Notes: generated by a model not told the origin, from the sequence alone. Positions 37,295 to 51,640 are shown, numbered from the stretch's first letter. The stretch is 64,000 nucleotides of DNA from Chiridota heheva (GCA_020152595.1 JAIGNY010001840.1:129001-193000), one strand, 5' to 3'. Program-made: numbers and translations.

Positions 37295-38500
37295 TATGGT
37301 TGGGTGTGAAATATATGGCCAGGTGTGAGATATATGGCCGGGTGTGAGATAAATGGACTATATGGCCGGGTGTGAGACATATGGCCGGGTGTGAGACATG
37401 GCTGGGTGTGAGACATATGGCCGGGTGTGAGACATATGACCGGGTGTGAGATATATGACCGGGTGTGAGATATATGACCGAGTGTGAGATATATTGCATG
37501 GTGTGAGATATATGGCTGGGTGTGAGATATATGGCCAGGTGTAAGACATATGGCCGGGTGTGAGACATATGGCCGGGTGTGAGACATATGGCCGGTTGTG
37601 AGACATGGCTGGGTGTGAGATTTATTGCCGGGTGTGAAATATATGGCTGGTTGTGAGATATATGGCCGGACGTGAGATATATGGCCGGACGTGAGACATA
37701 TGGCCTAGTGTGAGACATTTGGCCGGGTGGGAAATATATGGCCGGGTGTGAGATATATGGCTGGGTGTGAGACATATGACGGTGTGAGACATATGACCGG
37801 GTGTGAGACGTATGGCCGGGCGTGAGACATGTGGCCGGGCATGAGACATTAATCCGGGCGTGAGACACGGCCGGGTGTAAGACATATGGCCGGGTGTGGG
37901 ATATATGGCGGTGTGAGACATATGGCCGGGTGTGAGACATATGGCCGGGTGTGAGATATATGGCTGGGTGTGAGACATATGGGCGGATGTGAGATATATG
38001 GCCGGATTTTAAACATATGGGCGGGTGTGAGACATATGGGCGGGTGTGAGACATATGGGCGGGTGTGAGACATATGGCTGGGTGTGAGACATGGCCCGGT
38101 GTGAGATATATGGCCAGGTGTGAGACATGGCTGGGTGTCAGATATATGTCGGGTGTGAGACATATGGCCAGGTATGAGATATATGGCTGAGTGTGAGACA
38201 TATGGGGGTTTGTGAGACATGGCCTGGTGTGAGATATATGGCAGGGTGTGAGACTTAGGGCGGGTGTGGGATATATGGTCGGGTGTGAGACATGGCTGGG
38301 TGTAAGACATGGACGGGTGTAAGACATATGGGCGGGCGTGAGACATATGGCTGGGTGTGAGACATATGGGCGGGTGTGAGATATATGGCCAGGTGTGAGA
38401 AATATGGCCAGGTGTGAGAAATATGGCTGGGTGTGAGATATATGGCCGGGTGTGAGATATATGGCCGGGTATGAGATATATGGACAAATTGTAAAATAAC
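37295..38500. repeat. Minisatellite, 19-bp unit (atggccgggtgtgagacat)
   Basis: About 62 copies. Variants are gagatat or gagacat, and ggccggg, ggctggg or gggcggg. It passes without a gap into the unrelated 22-bp array at 38.5 kb. Confidence 0.93.
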
Positions 38501-39368
38501 AGGGCAGGTTGTCATATTAAGGTACAGAGGTCAAGGAACAAGGTGTGAGAGATTAGGAGCAGGGTGTAAGAGATAGGAGCAGAGTGCAAGAGATAATTAG
38601 GAGCAGGATGTGAGAGTTGAATGAGTAATGTATGAGAGATTAATGAGCAATGTATGAGAGATTAATGAGCAATGTATGAGAGATTAATGAGCAATGTATG
38701 AGAGATTAATGAGCAATGTATGAGAGATTAATGAGCAATGTATGAGAGATTAATGAGCAATGTATGAGAGATTAATGAGCAATGTATGAGAGATCATTGA
38801 ACAATGTATGAGAGATTAATGAGCAATGTATGAGAGATTAATGAGCAATGTATGAGAGATTAATGAGCAATGTATAAGAGAATAATGGGCAATGTATGAG
38901 AGATTAATGAGCAATGTATGAGAGATTTTTGATCAATGTATGAGGGATTAATAAGCAATTTATGAGAGATTAATGAGCAAAATAAATGAGCAAAATATGA
39001 GAGATTAATGAGCAAAATAAATGAGCAAGAGATTAATGAGCAATGTATGAGAGATTAATGAGCAAAATAAATGAGCAAAATATAAGAGATTAATGAGCAA
39101 AATAAATGAGCAAAATATAAGAGATTAATGAGCAATGTATGAGAGATTAATGAGCAATGTATGAGAGAAATGAGCAATGTATGAGAGAAAAATGAGCAAT
39201 GTATGAGAGAATTATGAGCAATGTATGAGAGATTAATAAGCAATGTATGAGAGATTAATGAGCAATGTATGAGAGATTAATGAGCAATTTATGAGAGATT
39301 AATGAGCAATGTATGAGAGATAATGAGCAATGTATGAGAGATAATGAACAATGTATGAGAGAAAAATG
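38500..39368. repeat. Minisatellite, 22-bp unit (gagcaatgtatgagagatta)
   Basis: About 36 copies. The start (38520-38620) is degenerate, with aggagcagggtgtaagag. Around 39000-39120 many units carry aaataaatgagcaaaat. Open on the minus strand in places only. Confidence 0.93.
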
Positions 39369-39867
39369 TGAAGGGTGTGTCAGATATAGAGGCAAGATTG
39401 AACCTGTATATGAAATTGTTTAAAATAATTGTGACTAATCTCTTATGATGCAACCAGTGGACCTAACATGTTTGTCCATATATGTCCAGACTAAATTTAC
39501 TGCTAAATACAAGTTAAGTTTAACTCATGTTGTATGTTTGTTTAATCTCTTCATGTTGCATACATTTGTATTCCACAAGTGTGTTGTACTTTGTTCACCC
39601 TGTCAGAGGAATGTTTTCCTGGAAATCTCAACCAAGTTGTCCATTCCATTTTCATTTTCCAAATGTCACTGTTATATGAGTTAGAGTTGGAAAATGAAAA
39701 TGTCAACTCAGTTGACTGTTCTTGGTACATCTTGCTCTCAAGTCTATTTTGGCTACATACATTATATTCACTATCATCTTGGTTACAGTTACAATCAATA
39801 CTACATAGTTGATAGATCTGACTGATCTACCCTCTATACTATTCAAAAGTGTGGCTCTCAGGTGTAG
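39369..39867. other. Unique sequence
   Basis: Unique segment between the 22-bp and 25-bp arrays. Contains the near-inverted pair ccattttcattttcc / ggaaaatgaaaatg (39651 and 39689). Confidence 0.5.
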
Positions 39868-40888
39868 CTCACTTTGGCTCGCCCATACGTATATCATTGT
39901 GGCTCGTTCATATGTACATCATTGTGGCTCGCTCATATGTACATCATTGTGGCTTGCCCATACGTATATCATTGTGGCTCGTCCATACGTACATCATTGT
40001 GGCTCTCCCATTCGTATGTTATTGTGGCCCTCCCATTCGTATATCATTGTGGATCGCTCATATGTACATCATTGTGGCTAGCTCATATGTACATCATTGT
40101 GGCTCGCTCATATGTACATCATTGTGGCTTGCCCATACGTATATCATTGTGGCTCGTCCATACGTACATCATTGTGGCTCGCCCATTCGTATGTTATTGT
40201 GGCTCTCCCATTCGTATATCATTGTGGTTCGCTCATATGTACATCATTGTGGCTCGCTCATATGTACATCATTGTGGCTCGCCCATACGTACATCATTGT
40301 GGCTTGCCCATACGTATATCATTGTGGCTCGTCCATACGTACATCATTGTGGCTCGCCTATTCGTATGTTATTGTGGCTCTCCCATTCGTATATCATTGT
40401 GGTTCGCTCATATGTACATCATTGTGGCTCGCTCATATGTACATCATTGTGGCTCGCCCATACGTACATCATTGTGGCTCGCCAATACATACATCATTGT
40501 GGCTGTCCTATATGTACATGATTGTGGCTCGTCCATAGGTACATGATTGTGGCTCGCCCATGTGTACATCATTGTGGCTCGCTCATATGTACATCATTGT
40601 GGCTCGCCCATACATACATCATTGTGGCTCGCTCATATGTACATCATTGTGGCTCGCCCATTTGTATATCATTGTGGCTCTCCCATTTGTATATCATTGT
40701 GGTTCGCTTATTGGTATATCATTGTGGCTCGCCCATTCGTATATCATTGTGGCTCGCCCATTTGTATATCCTTGTGGCTCGCCCATTCGTATATGGTGGC
40801 TCGCCCATTTGTTTATCGTGGCTCGCCCATTCGTATATCATTGTGGCTCGCCCATTTGTATATCATTGTGGCTTGCCCATACATTTAA
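39868..40888. repeat. Minisatellite, 25-bp unit (attgtggctcgcccatacgt)
   Basis: About 41 copies made of attgtggctcgcccatacgt and acatc or atatc. Variants tcgtatgttatt recur at 170-180 bp intervals (40010, 40190, 40363), so blocks of about seven units were duplicated. Confidence 0.93.
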
Positions 40889-41215
40889 CACTGGCTCAAA
40901 TGTTGCTCAATTCCAGAAAGTATGGTTCTAAGCCCTCAAAGTTACGGGCCACCAAGAAATACATAAGAAATTGCATCAGTGATTCACACACACAATTCCT
41001 GTGTTTGTGGATTATTGGTGTAGATAGGAAAACATGAAAAGGAGTGTTTTACAAAAATTATATATAGTTCAGGTATATAAGAAAGAAATGATTAGATTAG
41101 GAAAATACAGTTACTATAGAAAACCTGTACATTGGTTGATGCAACTGGGTGTGGTGGTGGGAGGTGGGAGGAATAAGCACCATGTCCAGGGACAAGGATT
41201 TCCCTAATATTCCGG
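40889..41215. other. Unique sequence
   Basis: Between the 25-bp array and the LINE fragment; nothing recognised. Confidence 0.5.
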
Positions 41216-41652
41216 GTGGACAAAATTAATTTGAATATATTGGACCATTTTGTATGTCACCATTCAGATGCAATAAAGATACAATTTTTCTGCCCCACTT
41301 GCAACATTAATCTCTCTATCAAGCATATTTTCTTAACCTGTCCCCTATACCAGAACTCCAGATCTCTTTTCTCCTCATTCTCGGACCTATTCAAAAACAA
41401 TTGTTTCTCAAACATCATCAACTTCTTCTGCAAGAACAATCTCTTCCACAACATATCATTTCCTGCCCTCCTCTCCTTCTACACCTAACCTTACACACCC
41501 CTTTCTTTTCACCTAATCTCCCTTTATCTCCCTTACAAACCTTCCATTCCCTCACTATCCTTACTCTTACACCAGTATTTATTAACACCCTCCTGGCAAA
41601 TTTGAATCTGACTGTGGCGGTGCCATTAAACATCAACAAACCAAACCAAACC
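41216..41652 (+). mobile_element. 5'-truncated LINE of a second, related family abutting an exon
   Basis: About 437 bp. One frame reads FCPTCNINLSIKHIFLTCPL near 41288, the C-X2-C...H...C tail found after RNase H in I-group LINEs. The end is ctgtggcggtgccattaaac followed by three accaa-type repeats. This parallels the gtggtgccgttaag plus aaac end of the other family, but the body is clearly different. It stops 16 bp before the acceptor of exon 41669. Confidence 0.78.
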
Positions 41653-41668
41653 ATTTTTTCTGTCACAG

Positions 41669-41830
41669 GTGTCAGATTTTTGCTGGAGTCACGATGGTAG
41701 GATGGCTCTGATTTGCTACAAGGACGGCTTTGTATTAGTGGGGTCAGTGACTGGTCAGCGGTACTGGTCATCCATGCTCAACCTGGATGGCATGCTTTTA
41801 TGTGGGACTTGGTCTCCTGATGATAAACAG
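41669..41830 (+). CDS. TULP4: TULP4-like exon, WD40 propeller segment 2
   Basis: A 162-nt exon in phase 0, with acceptor ttctgtcacag and donor CAG|gttagt. It encodes 54 residues starting VSDFCWSHDGRMALICYKDG, then FVLVGSVTGQRYWSS, and ending LCGTWSPDDKQ. In vertebrate TULP4 the same blocks follow directly on the peptide of exon 17964-18092, so the two exons are consecutive across a 23.6-kb intron. The WSHDG and WSPDD motifs are the usual inner-strand signatures of WD40 blades. The acceptor is unusual: the tail of an inserted LINE ends about 16 bp before the exon, leaving only a short pyrimidine tract of host sequence. Confidence 0.95.
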
Positions 41831-42017
41831 GTTAGTCTCATTTAGTCTTCAAAGGTTGCACATTCTTTAAAAATTCACTTTGTCAGGATCTCCTGAAGAT
41901 ATTCTTTCAGGAGGAAAAAATTAGATGAGAAAAACAAATCATACAGATTTTAATATATTTCAATATTTCCATTGCAAACAACATTGTAATGACATCATTA
42001 TGACAGCATAATTTCAT

Positions 42018-43492
42018 CTAGCAACTCCAGCATCTGTGCCAGAGCACCATGCAAACCACCCTCTGTAGCATCTGTACCAGAGCACCATGCAAACCACCCT
42101 CTGTAGCATCTGTACCAGAGCACCATGCAAACCACCCTCTGTAGCATCTGTACCAGAGCACCTGCAAACCACCCTCTCCAGCATTTGTACCAGAGCACCA
42201 TGCAAACCACCCTCTCCAGCATCTGTACCAGAGCACCTTGCAAACCACCCTCTGTAGCATCTGTACCAGAGCACCATGCAACCCACCCTCTCCAGCATTT
42301 GTACCAGAGCACCCTGCAAACCACTCTCTCCAGCATCTGTACCAGAGCACCTTGCAAACCACCCTCTCCAGCATCTGTACCAGAGCACCATGCAAACCAC
42401 CCTCTCCAGCATCTGTACCAGAGCACCATGCAAACCACCCTCTCCAGCATCTGTACCAGAGCACCATGCAAACCAACTCTCTCCAGCATCTGTACCAGAG
42501 CACCATGCAAACCAGCACCCTCTCCAGCATCTGTACCAGAGCACCATGCAAACCACCCTCTCCAGCATCTGTACCAGAGCACCATGCAAACCACCCTCTC
42601 CAGCTGTAGCATTTGTACCAGAGCACCATGCAAAACCAGCACCATGCAAACCACCTCCAGCTCTCCAGCATTTGTACCAGAGCACCATGCAAACCACCTC
42701 TCCAGCATTTGTACCAGAGCACCTCTCCAGCATCTGTACCAGAGCACCATGCAAACCACCCTCTCCAGCATCTGTACCAGAGCACCATGCAAACCACCCT
42801 CCAGCTCCAGCATCTGTACCAGAGCACCATGCAAACCACCCTCTGTAGCATTTGTACCAGAGCACCATGCACCATGCAACCCACCCTCTCCAGCATTTGT
42901 ACCAGAGCACCATCCAGCAAACCCACCCTCTCCAGCATCTGTACCAGAGCACCATGCAAACCACCCTCTCCAGCATCTGTACCAGAGCACCATGCAAACC
43001 ACCCTCTGTAGCATTTGTACCATAGCACCATGCAACCCACCCTCTCCAGCATTTGTACCAGAGCACCATGCAAACCACCCTCTCCAGCATCTGTACCAGA
43101 GCACCATGCAAACCACCCTCTCCAGCATCTGTACCAGAGCACCATGCAAACCACCCTCTGTAGCATTTGTACCAGAGCACCATGCAAACCACCCTCTCCA
43201 GCATTTGTACCAGAGCACCATGCAAACCACTCTCTCCAGCATTTGTACCAGAGCACCATGCAAACCACCCTCTTCAGCATTTGTATCAGAGCACCTTGCA
43301 AACCACCCTCTCCAGCATCTGTACCAGAGCACCTGCAAACCACCCTCTCCAGCATTTGTACCAGAGCACCATGCAAACCACCCTCTCCAGCATTTGTACC
43401 AGAGCACCATGCAAACCACCCTTTCCAGCATCTGTACCAGAGCACCATGCAAACCACCCTCCGTAGCATATGTACCAGAGCACCATGCGTAC
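42018..43492. repeat. Minisatellite, 38-bp unit (accagagcaccatgcaaacc) between two exons
   Basis: About 38 copies made of tgtaccagagcaccatgcaa and accaccctctccagcatc. The ccctctccag in most units resembles an acceptor. Both strands are open for up to 500 codons. It occupies nearly all of the 2-kb intron between exons 41669 and 43863. Confidence 0.95.
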
Positions 43493-43552
43493 AAACGGCA
43501 AACAGTCAAAAACCCCGGTATTCTATTAAAAAACAGTCAAACCTTCTATAAG

Positions 43553-43964
43553 AGCGAGGTGCAATATGGCGAGGAACAACCAAATCAAGTCATTATGATA
43601 CCTTCGGTTTTCCTAGGTGCTGCTAGGGACGTCTGATTGTCTCATCATGGTAATGGATGTACACAGTGCTGTAATAGTAAGGTGCTAGATGGCGAGGAAC
43701 AAGCAAATCGAATCATTATGAAATCTTTTCCTTTTCCAGGTGCTGCTAGGGATTTCTGATGGTCTCATCATGGTAATGGATGTACACAGTGCTGTAATAG
43801 CGAGGTGTAATATGGCGAGGAACAAGCAAATCAAATCATTATGACATCTTTTCTTTTTCTAGGTGCTGCTAGGGACGTCTGATGGTCTCATCATGGTAAT
43901 GGATGTACATGGTGCTGTAATAGCGAGGTGCAATATGGCGAGGAACCACCAAATCAAATCATTA
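43553..43964 (+). repeat. 123-bp tandem triplication of an acceptor and exon start
   Basis: The pyrimidine tract, the AG and the first exon bases (GTGCTGCTAGGGA) occur at 43617, 43740 and 43863, exactly 123 bp apart. A partial unit starts at 43553. The first two copies hit a stop (TAG after 23 codons in copy 1, TGA in copy 2) and lack a copy of the real donor. The third copy is the exon. Confidence 0.95.
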
Positions 43965-44046
43965 CTCTGGTCAACAGAGAAATTTAGAATGGTTAATGTG
44001 AGCCACAACGAGGGTGATGAGAAGCCAGAAAGAAGGAAAAGCAAAG
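43863..44046 (+). CDS. TULP4: TULP4-like exon, WD40 propeller segment 3 (functional copy of a triplicated acceptor)
   Basis: A 184-nt exon, phase 0 at entry and phase 1 at exit, with acceptor ctttttctag and donor AAAG|gttagt. It encodes 61 residues starting VLLGTSDGLIMVMDVHGAVI, matching the TULP4 block VLFGTADGQVIVMDCHG in position and sequence. The last third is rich in basic residues (KPERRKSK), continued in the next exon as SERKRTKKRT. In vertebrate TULP4 I recall this linker as acidic and serine-rich, so the basic stretch is a lineage feature and could act as a nuclear localisation signal (inference). The first 75-100 nt and the acceptor also occur 123 and 246 bp upstream, where both copies run into stops. 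Only this copy continues to a usable donor. Confidence 0.92.
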
Positions 44047-46592
<2,546 letters not shown>

Positions 46593-46597
46593 ACCCC

Positions 46598-48838
46598 CCC
46601 TTGAATCTTAAAACAAGGATATTCTCAGTGATAATGGTTAGTGGGTGGAGCACAGCGCAGGTTAAATCTTAAAATAAGGATATTCTAAGTGATATTTTAA
46701 GTGATAATGCTTAGTGGGTGGAGCACAGCGCCTATTGAATCTTATAACAAGGATTTTCTAAGTTATAATGATTAGAGGGTGGAGCACAGCACATAGTGAA
46801 TCCTAAAACAAGGATATTCTAAGTGATAATGATTAGTGAGTGGAGCACAGCACATGTTGAATTTTAAAACAAGGATTTTCTAAGTGATAATGACTAGTGG
46901 GTGGAGCACAGCCCAGGTTGTATCTTAAAACAAGGATTTTCTAAGTGATAATGATTAGTGGATAGAGCACAGTGCGGGTTGAATCTTAAAACAAGGCTAT
47001 TCTAAGTGTAATAATTAGTGGGTCGAGCACAGCGCAGGTTGAATCTTGAAACAAGGCTATTCTAAGTGATAATAATTAGTGGGTGGAGCACAGCGCAGGT
47101 TGAATCTTGAAACAAGTATATTCTTAGTGATAATTATTAGTAGTTGAAGCACAGCGCATGTTGAATCTTAAACCAAGGATATTCTAGGTGATAATGGTTA
47201 GTGGGTGGAGCACAGCGCAGGTTAAATCTTAAAATAAGGATATTCTAAGTGATATTTTAAGTGATAATGCTTAGTGGGTGGAGCACAGCGCCTATTGAAT
47301 CTTATAAACAAGGATTTTCTAAGTTATAATGATTAGAGGGTGGAGCACAGCACATAGTGAATCCTAAACCAAGGCTATTTTAAGTGATAATGATTAGTGA
47401 GTGGAGCACAGCACATGTTGAATTTTAAAACTAGGATTTTCTAAGTGATAATGACTGGTGGGTGGAGCACAGCCCAGGTTGTATCTTAAAACAAGGATTT
47501 TCTAAGTGATAATGATTAGTGGATAGAGCACAGTGCGGGTTGAATCTTAAAACAAGGCTATTCTAAGTGTAATAATTAGTGGGTCGAGCACAGCGCAGGT
47601 TGAATCTTGAAACAAGGCTATTCTAAGTGATAATAATTAGTGGGTGGAGCACAGCGCAGGTTGAATCTTGAAACAAGTATATTCTTAGTGATAATTATTA
47701 GTAGTTGAAGCACAGCGCATGTTGAATCTTAAACCAAGGATATTCTAGGTGATAATGATTACTGAGTGGAGCACAGCGCAGGTTGATTTTTAAAACAAGG
47801 CTATTCTAAGTGATAATGACTAGTGGGTGGAGCACAGTGTAGGTTGAATCTTAAAACAAGAATATTCTAAGTGATCATGATTAGTGGGTGGAGCACAGCG
47901 CATGTTGAATCTTAAAACAAGGATTTTCTAAGTGATCATGATTAGTAAGTGCTTATGCAGGTGAAATCTTAAAACAAGGATATTCTAAGTGATATTTTAA
48001 GTGATAATCTTTAGTGGGTGGAGCACAGCGCATATTGAATCTTAAAACAAGGCTTTTTTAAGTGATAATGATTAGTGGGTGGAGCACAGCGCAGGTTAAA
48101 TTTTAAAACGGATTTTTCAGGTGATAATGATTAGTGGATGGAGCACAGTGCAGGTGGAATCTTAAAACAAGGATATTTTCAGTGATAATGCAATGACTAA
48201 TAGTTAAAGCACAGCGCAGGTTGAATCCTAAACCAAGGATATTCTAGGTGATAAAGCTTATTGGGTGAAGCACAGCGCCAGTTGATACTTAAAACAAGGA
48301 TTTTCTAAGTGATAATGATTACTGAGTGGAGCACAGCGCAGGTTGATTCTTAAAACAAGGCTATTCTAAGTGATAATGATTTGTGGGTGGAGCACAGCGC
48401 AGGTTGAGTCTTAAAACAAGGCTATTCTAAGTGATAATGATTAGTGGGTGAAGCACAGCGGAGATTGAATTTTAAAACAAGGATATTCTCAGTCATAATG
48501 ATTAGTAGGTGGAGCACAGCACAGGTTAAATCTTAAAACAAGGATTTTCTAAGTCATAATGATTAGTGGGAGGAGCACATGCAGCCCAGGTTGAATCTTA
48601 AAACTAGGCTATTCTAAGTGATAATGATTAGTGGGTGAAGCACAGCGGAGATTGAATTTTAAAACAAGGATTTTTTAAGTGATAATGATTAGAGGGTGGA
48701 CCAGCGCAGGTTGAATCTTGAAACAAGTATATTCTAAGTGATAATGATTAGAGGGTGAAGCACAGCGCAGGTTGAATCTTAAAACAAGGATATTCCAAGT
48801 GATAATGATTAGTGGGTGGAGCACAGCAGAATGTTTAG
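46598..48838. repeat. Minisatellite, about 61-bp unit (gtgggtggagcacagcgcag), with higher-order duplication
   Basis: About 37 copies made of gaatcttaaaacaaggatat, tctaagtgataatgattagt and gggtggagcacagcgcaggt. Units at 46634-47195 recur in the same order, with private variants, at 47197-47760, a duplication of about 563 bp. Confidence 0.93.
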
Positions 48839-48859
48839 TGCAAATAGATAGTTTGTCTG

Positions 48860-50465
48860 TTCTGAAGGTAACCTATACTGCACCCCTGTTCTGAAGGTAA
48901 CCTATACTGCACCCCTGCTCTCAAGATAACCTATACAGCACTCTGCTCTGAAATTAACCCATACTGCACCCTGCTCTGAAAGTAACCTATACTGCACCCT
49001 GTTTTGAAGGTGACCTATACTGCACCCCTGCTCTAAAGGTAACCTATAAAGCACCCGTGCTCTGAAGGTGACCTATACTGCACCCTTTTCTGAAGGTAAC
49101 CTATACTGCTCCTACTCTGAAGGTAACCTATACTGCACCTCTGCTCTGAAAGGGTAAGCTATACTTCACCCTGCTCTGAAGGTAACCTATACTGCACCCT
49201 GTTCTGAAGGTAACCTATACTGCATCCCTGCTCTCAAGGTAACCTATACTGCACCCTTGATCTTAAGGTAACCTATACTGCACCCATGTTCTGAAGGTAA
49301 CCTATACTGCATCCCTGCTCTCAAGATAATCTATACTGCACCTGCTTTGAAAGTAACCTATACTGCACCCTGCTCTGAAGGTAACCTATACTGCACCCCT
49401 GTTCTGTAGGTAACCTATACTGCATCCTGCTCTGAAGGTAACCTATACTGCACCCTGCTCTGAAGGTAACCTATACTGCACCCTGCTCTGAAGGTAACCT
49501 ATACTGCACCCCTGCTCTGAAGTTAACCTATACTGCACCTGCTCTGAAGTTAACCTATACTGCACCCTGCTCTGAAGGTAACCTATGCTGCACTCCTGCT
49601 CTGAAGGTAACCTATACTGCACACTGTTCTGAAGGTAACCTATACTGCACACTGCTCTGAAGGTAACCTATGCTGCACTCCTGCTCTGAAGGTAACCTAT
49701 ACTGCACACTGCTCTGAAGGTAACCTATACTGCACCTGCTCTGAAGGTAACCTATACTGCACCTGCTCTGAAGGTAACCTATACTGCACACTGTTCTGAA
49801 GGTAACCTATACTGCACACTGCTCTGAAGGTAACCTATACTGCACACTGTTCTGAAGGTAACCTATACTGCACCTGCTCTGAAGGTAACCTATACTGCAC
49901 ACTGTTCTGAAGGTAACCTATACTGCACACTGCTCTGAAGGTAACCTATACTGCACACTGTTCTGAAGGTAACCTATACTGCATCCTGCGCTGATGGTAA
50001 CCTATACTGCAGCTCTTCTTTAAAGGTAACCTATACTGCTCCTTGTTCTGAAGGTAACCTATACTGCATCCTGCGCTGATGGTAACCTATACTGCAGCTC
50101 TTCTTTAAAGGTAATCTATACTACACCCTGCTCTGAAGGTAATATATAGTGCACCCTGCCCTGAAAGTAACCTATACTGCACCCTGTTCTGAAGGTAACC
50201 TATGATATGCCCTGCACTGAAGGTAACCTATGCTACCCTGTTCTTGATGGTAACCTATACTACACTCTGCTTTAAAGGTAACCTGTACTGCATCCCTGCT
50301 GTGAATGTAACATATACTACACCTGCTCTGAAGGTAACCTATACTGTACCCCTGCTCTGAAAGTAACCTATACTGCACCCCTGCTGTTAATGTAACCTAT
50401 ACTACACCCTGCTCGGAAGGTAACCTGTATTGCACTCCTCTTCTGAAGGTAACTCATACTGCACA
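48860..50465. repeat. Minisatellite, 28-29 bp unit carrying a donor-like motif
   Basis: About 55 copies made of ctgctctgaaggtaacctat and actgcaccc. Each carries tgaag|gtaacc, which resembles a 5' splice site on the + strand. It abuts the 61-bp array and ends 450 bp before exon 50913. Confidence 0.93.
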
Positions 50466-50912
50466 CAGTAGTATAAATGAATCAGATCAAAACAGTCTTT
50501 GGTAGTGAGGCATGTGACCATCATAGAAGTAAGGAAGGAATGACTGGACATCCATCCATGGTGAGAAATGTTCATGAAATCTGTTCTTCTTCTAAACATT
50601 CATGCAGATGTATTAATTTACTTAAGTATGGGCCATTCTTCCTACTGCTCAGTAAATAGTGGTAAGAATATCTTAAGATGTCATATTTATTACAAAAAAA
50701 AAGAGTTCTTTAGTGGCCTTACTGTTTATATGTGCAAGATTGAAATGGTTTCTTCATGATTCTTGACACCCTGTAGATATTCATGATTGACCACTCTGAC
50801 AAGTTGACCGCTCTGAGCAGTCTGACCTCTAATCCATTAATCCCAAGCTTGGATAAATTAATAATTGTTTCGAAGTCACTTTTCCTTCTGTTTTTTTTCT
50901 TTTTTCTTGCAG
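50466..50912. other. Unique sequence leading to exon 50913
   Basis: No repeat. Ends in a strong pyrimidine tract (50880-50910) that serves the acceptor of the next exon. Confidence 0.6.
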
Positions 50913-51038
50913 GAAGTGAAAGGAAGAGAACAAAGAAAAGAACTCCGGTCATGGCTGCTGACATTGGGTATGGAGAAGTACAGCTTATGAAATCATACGA
51001 CGATGTGTCCCCAATCAAAATTAAAACAGGGATGGCAG
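50913..51038 (+). CDS. TULP4: TULP4-like exon, WD40 propeller segment 4
   Basis: A 126-nt exon, phase 1 at both ends, after a strong T-rich tract and tcttgcag, with donor GCAG|gtactc. The joined reading frame gives GSERKRTKKRTPVMAADIG, then YGEVQLMKSYDDVSPIKI, which fits the TULP4 block SGDISLMNNYDDLSPTVI. The first half continues the basic linker of the previous exon. The second half is the strand that restarts the propeller after the variable loop. The phase agrees with both neighbours, which supports the assignment more than the modest sequence length alone would. Confidence 0.9.
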
Positions 51039-51229
51039 GTACTCATTTGTTGTTAATCATAACAGGTATGGGATGTGTGGTTCTCACCTGGTATTCATCA
51101 TAAGGACCGGTGCAGCACAGGGTATAAAATTGTCACATGCAAAAATGCTGTCTCTAAGATTGAAATATGATTGATAGATGAATCTTATGTATTTGTTTGA
51201 TTGATTAAATGATTGATTGATTGATTGAT

Positions 51230-51640
51230 ATTGGTACATTAGTTGATTAGTAATATTTCACTAATAGATTTGTTGGCCTGTTCATATTTGGTACATAGGT
51301 TGATCAGTAATATTTGACTGATAGGTTGGTTGACCTGTTCATTTGGTACATTAGTTGACCAGTAATATTTGACTGATAGGTTAGTTGGCCTATTCATTTG
51401 GTACATTAGTTGATCAGTAATATTTGACTGATAGTTTGGTTGACCTGTTCATTTTATACATAAGTTGATCAGTAATATTTGATTGATAGGTTAGTTGGCC
51501 TATTCATTTGGTACATAAGTTGATCAGTAATATTTGACTGATAGGTTGGTTGGCCTGTTCATTTGGAACATTAGTTGATCAGTATTTGACTGATAGATTA
51601 GTCAGTAAATGTAAAATGTTATTGTGATAGGTTGGCCTGT
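51230..51640. repeat. Minisatellite, about 51-bp unit (gttgatcagtaatatttgac)
   Basis: About seven copies made of ttggtacattagttgatcag, taatatttgactgatagg and ttggttggcctgttcat. Flanked by a short (ttga)n run at 51195-51232. Degenerate single units with aaattggtt continue to 51890. Confidence 0.88.

Noticed and set aside
37209-38487. Pro/His/Ser-rich minus-strand ORFs of 200-370 codons
   Set aside because: Low-complexity reading of the 19-bp array, open in several overlapping frames.
39809-41037. Ile/Val/Ser-rich ORFs that look like membrane proteins
   Set aside because: Hydrophobicity comes from the 25-bp unit; open in all three + frames.
41998-43636. Up to 503-codon ORFs on both strands
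   Set aside because: Produced by the 38-bp array lying in an intron between two clear TULP4 exons; the frame drifts through all three phases.
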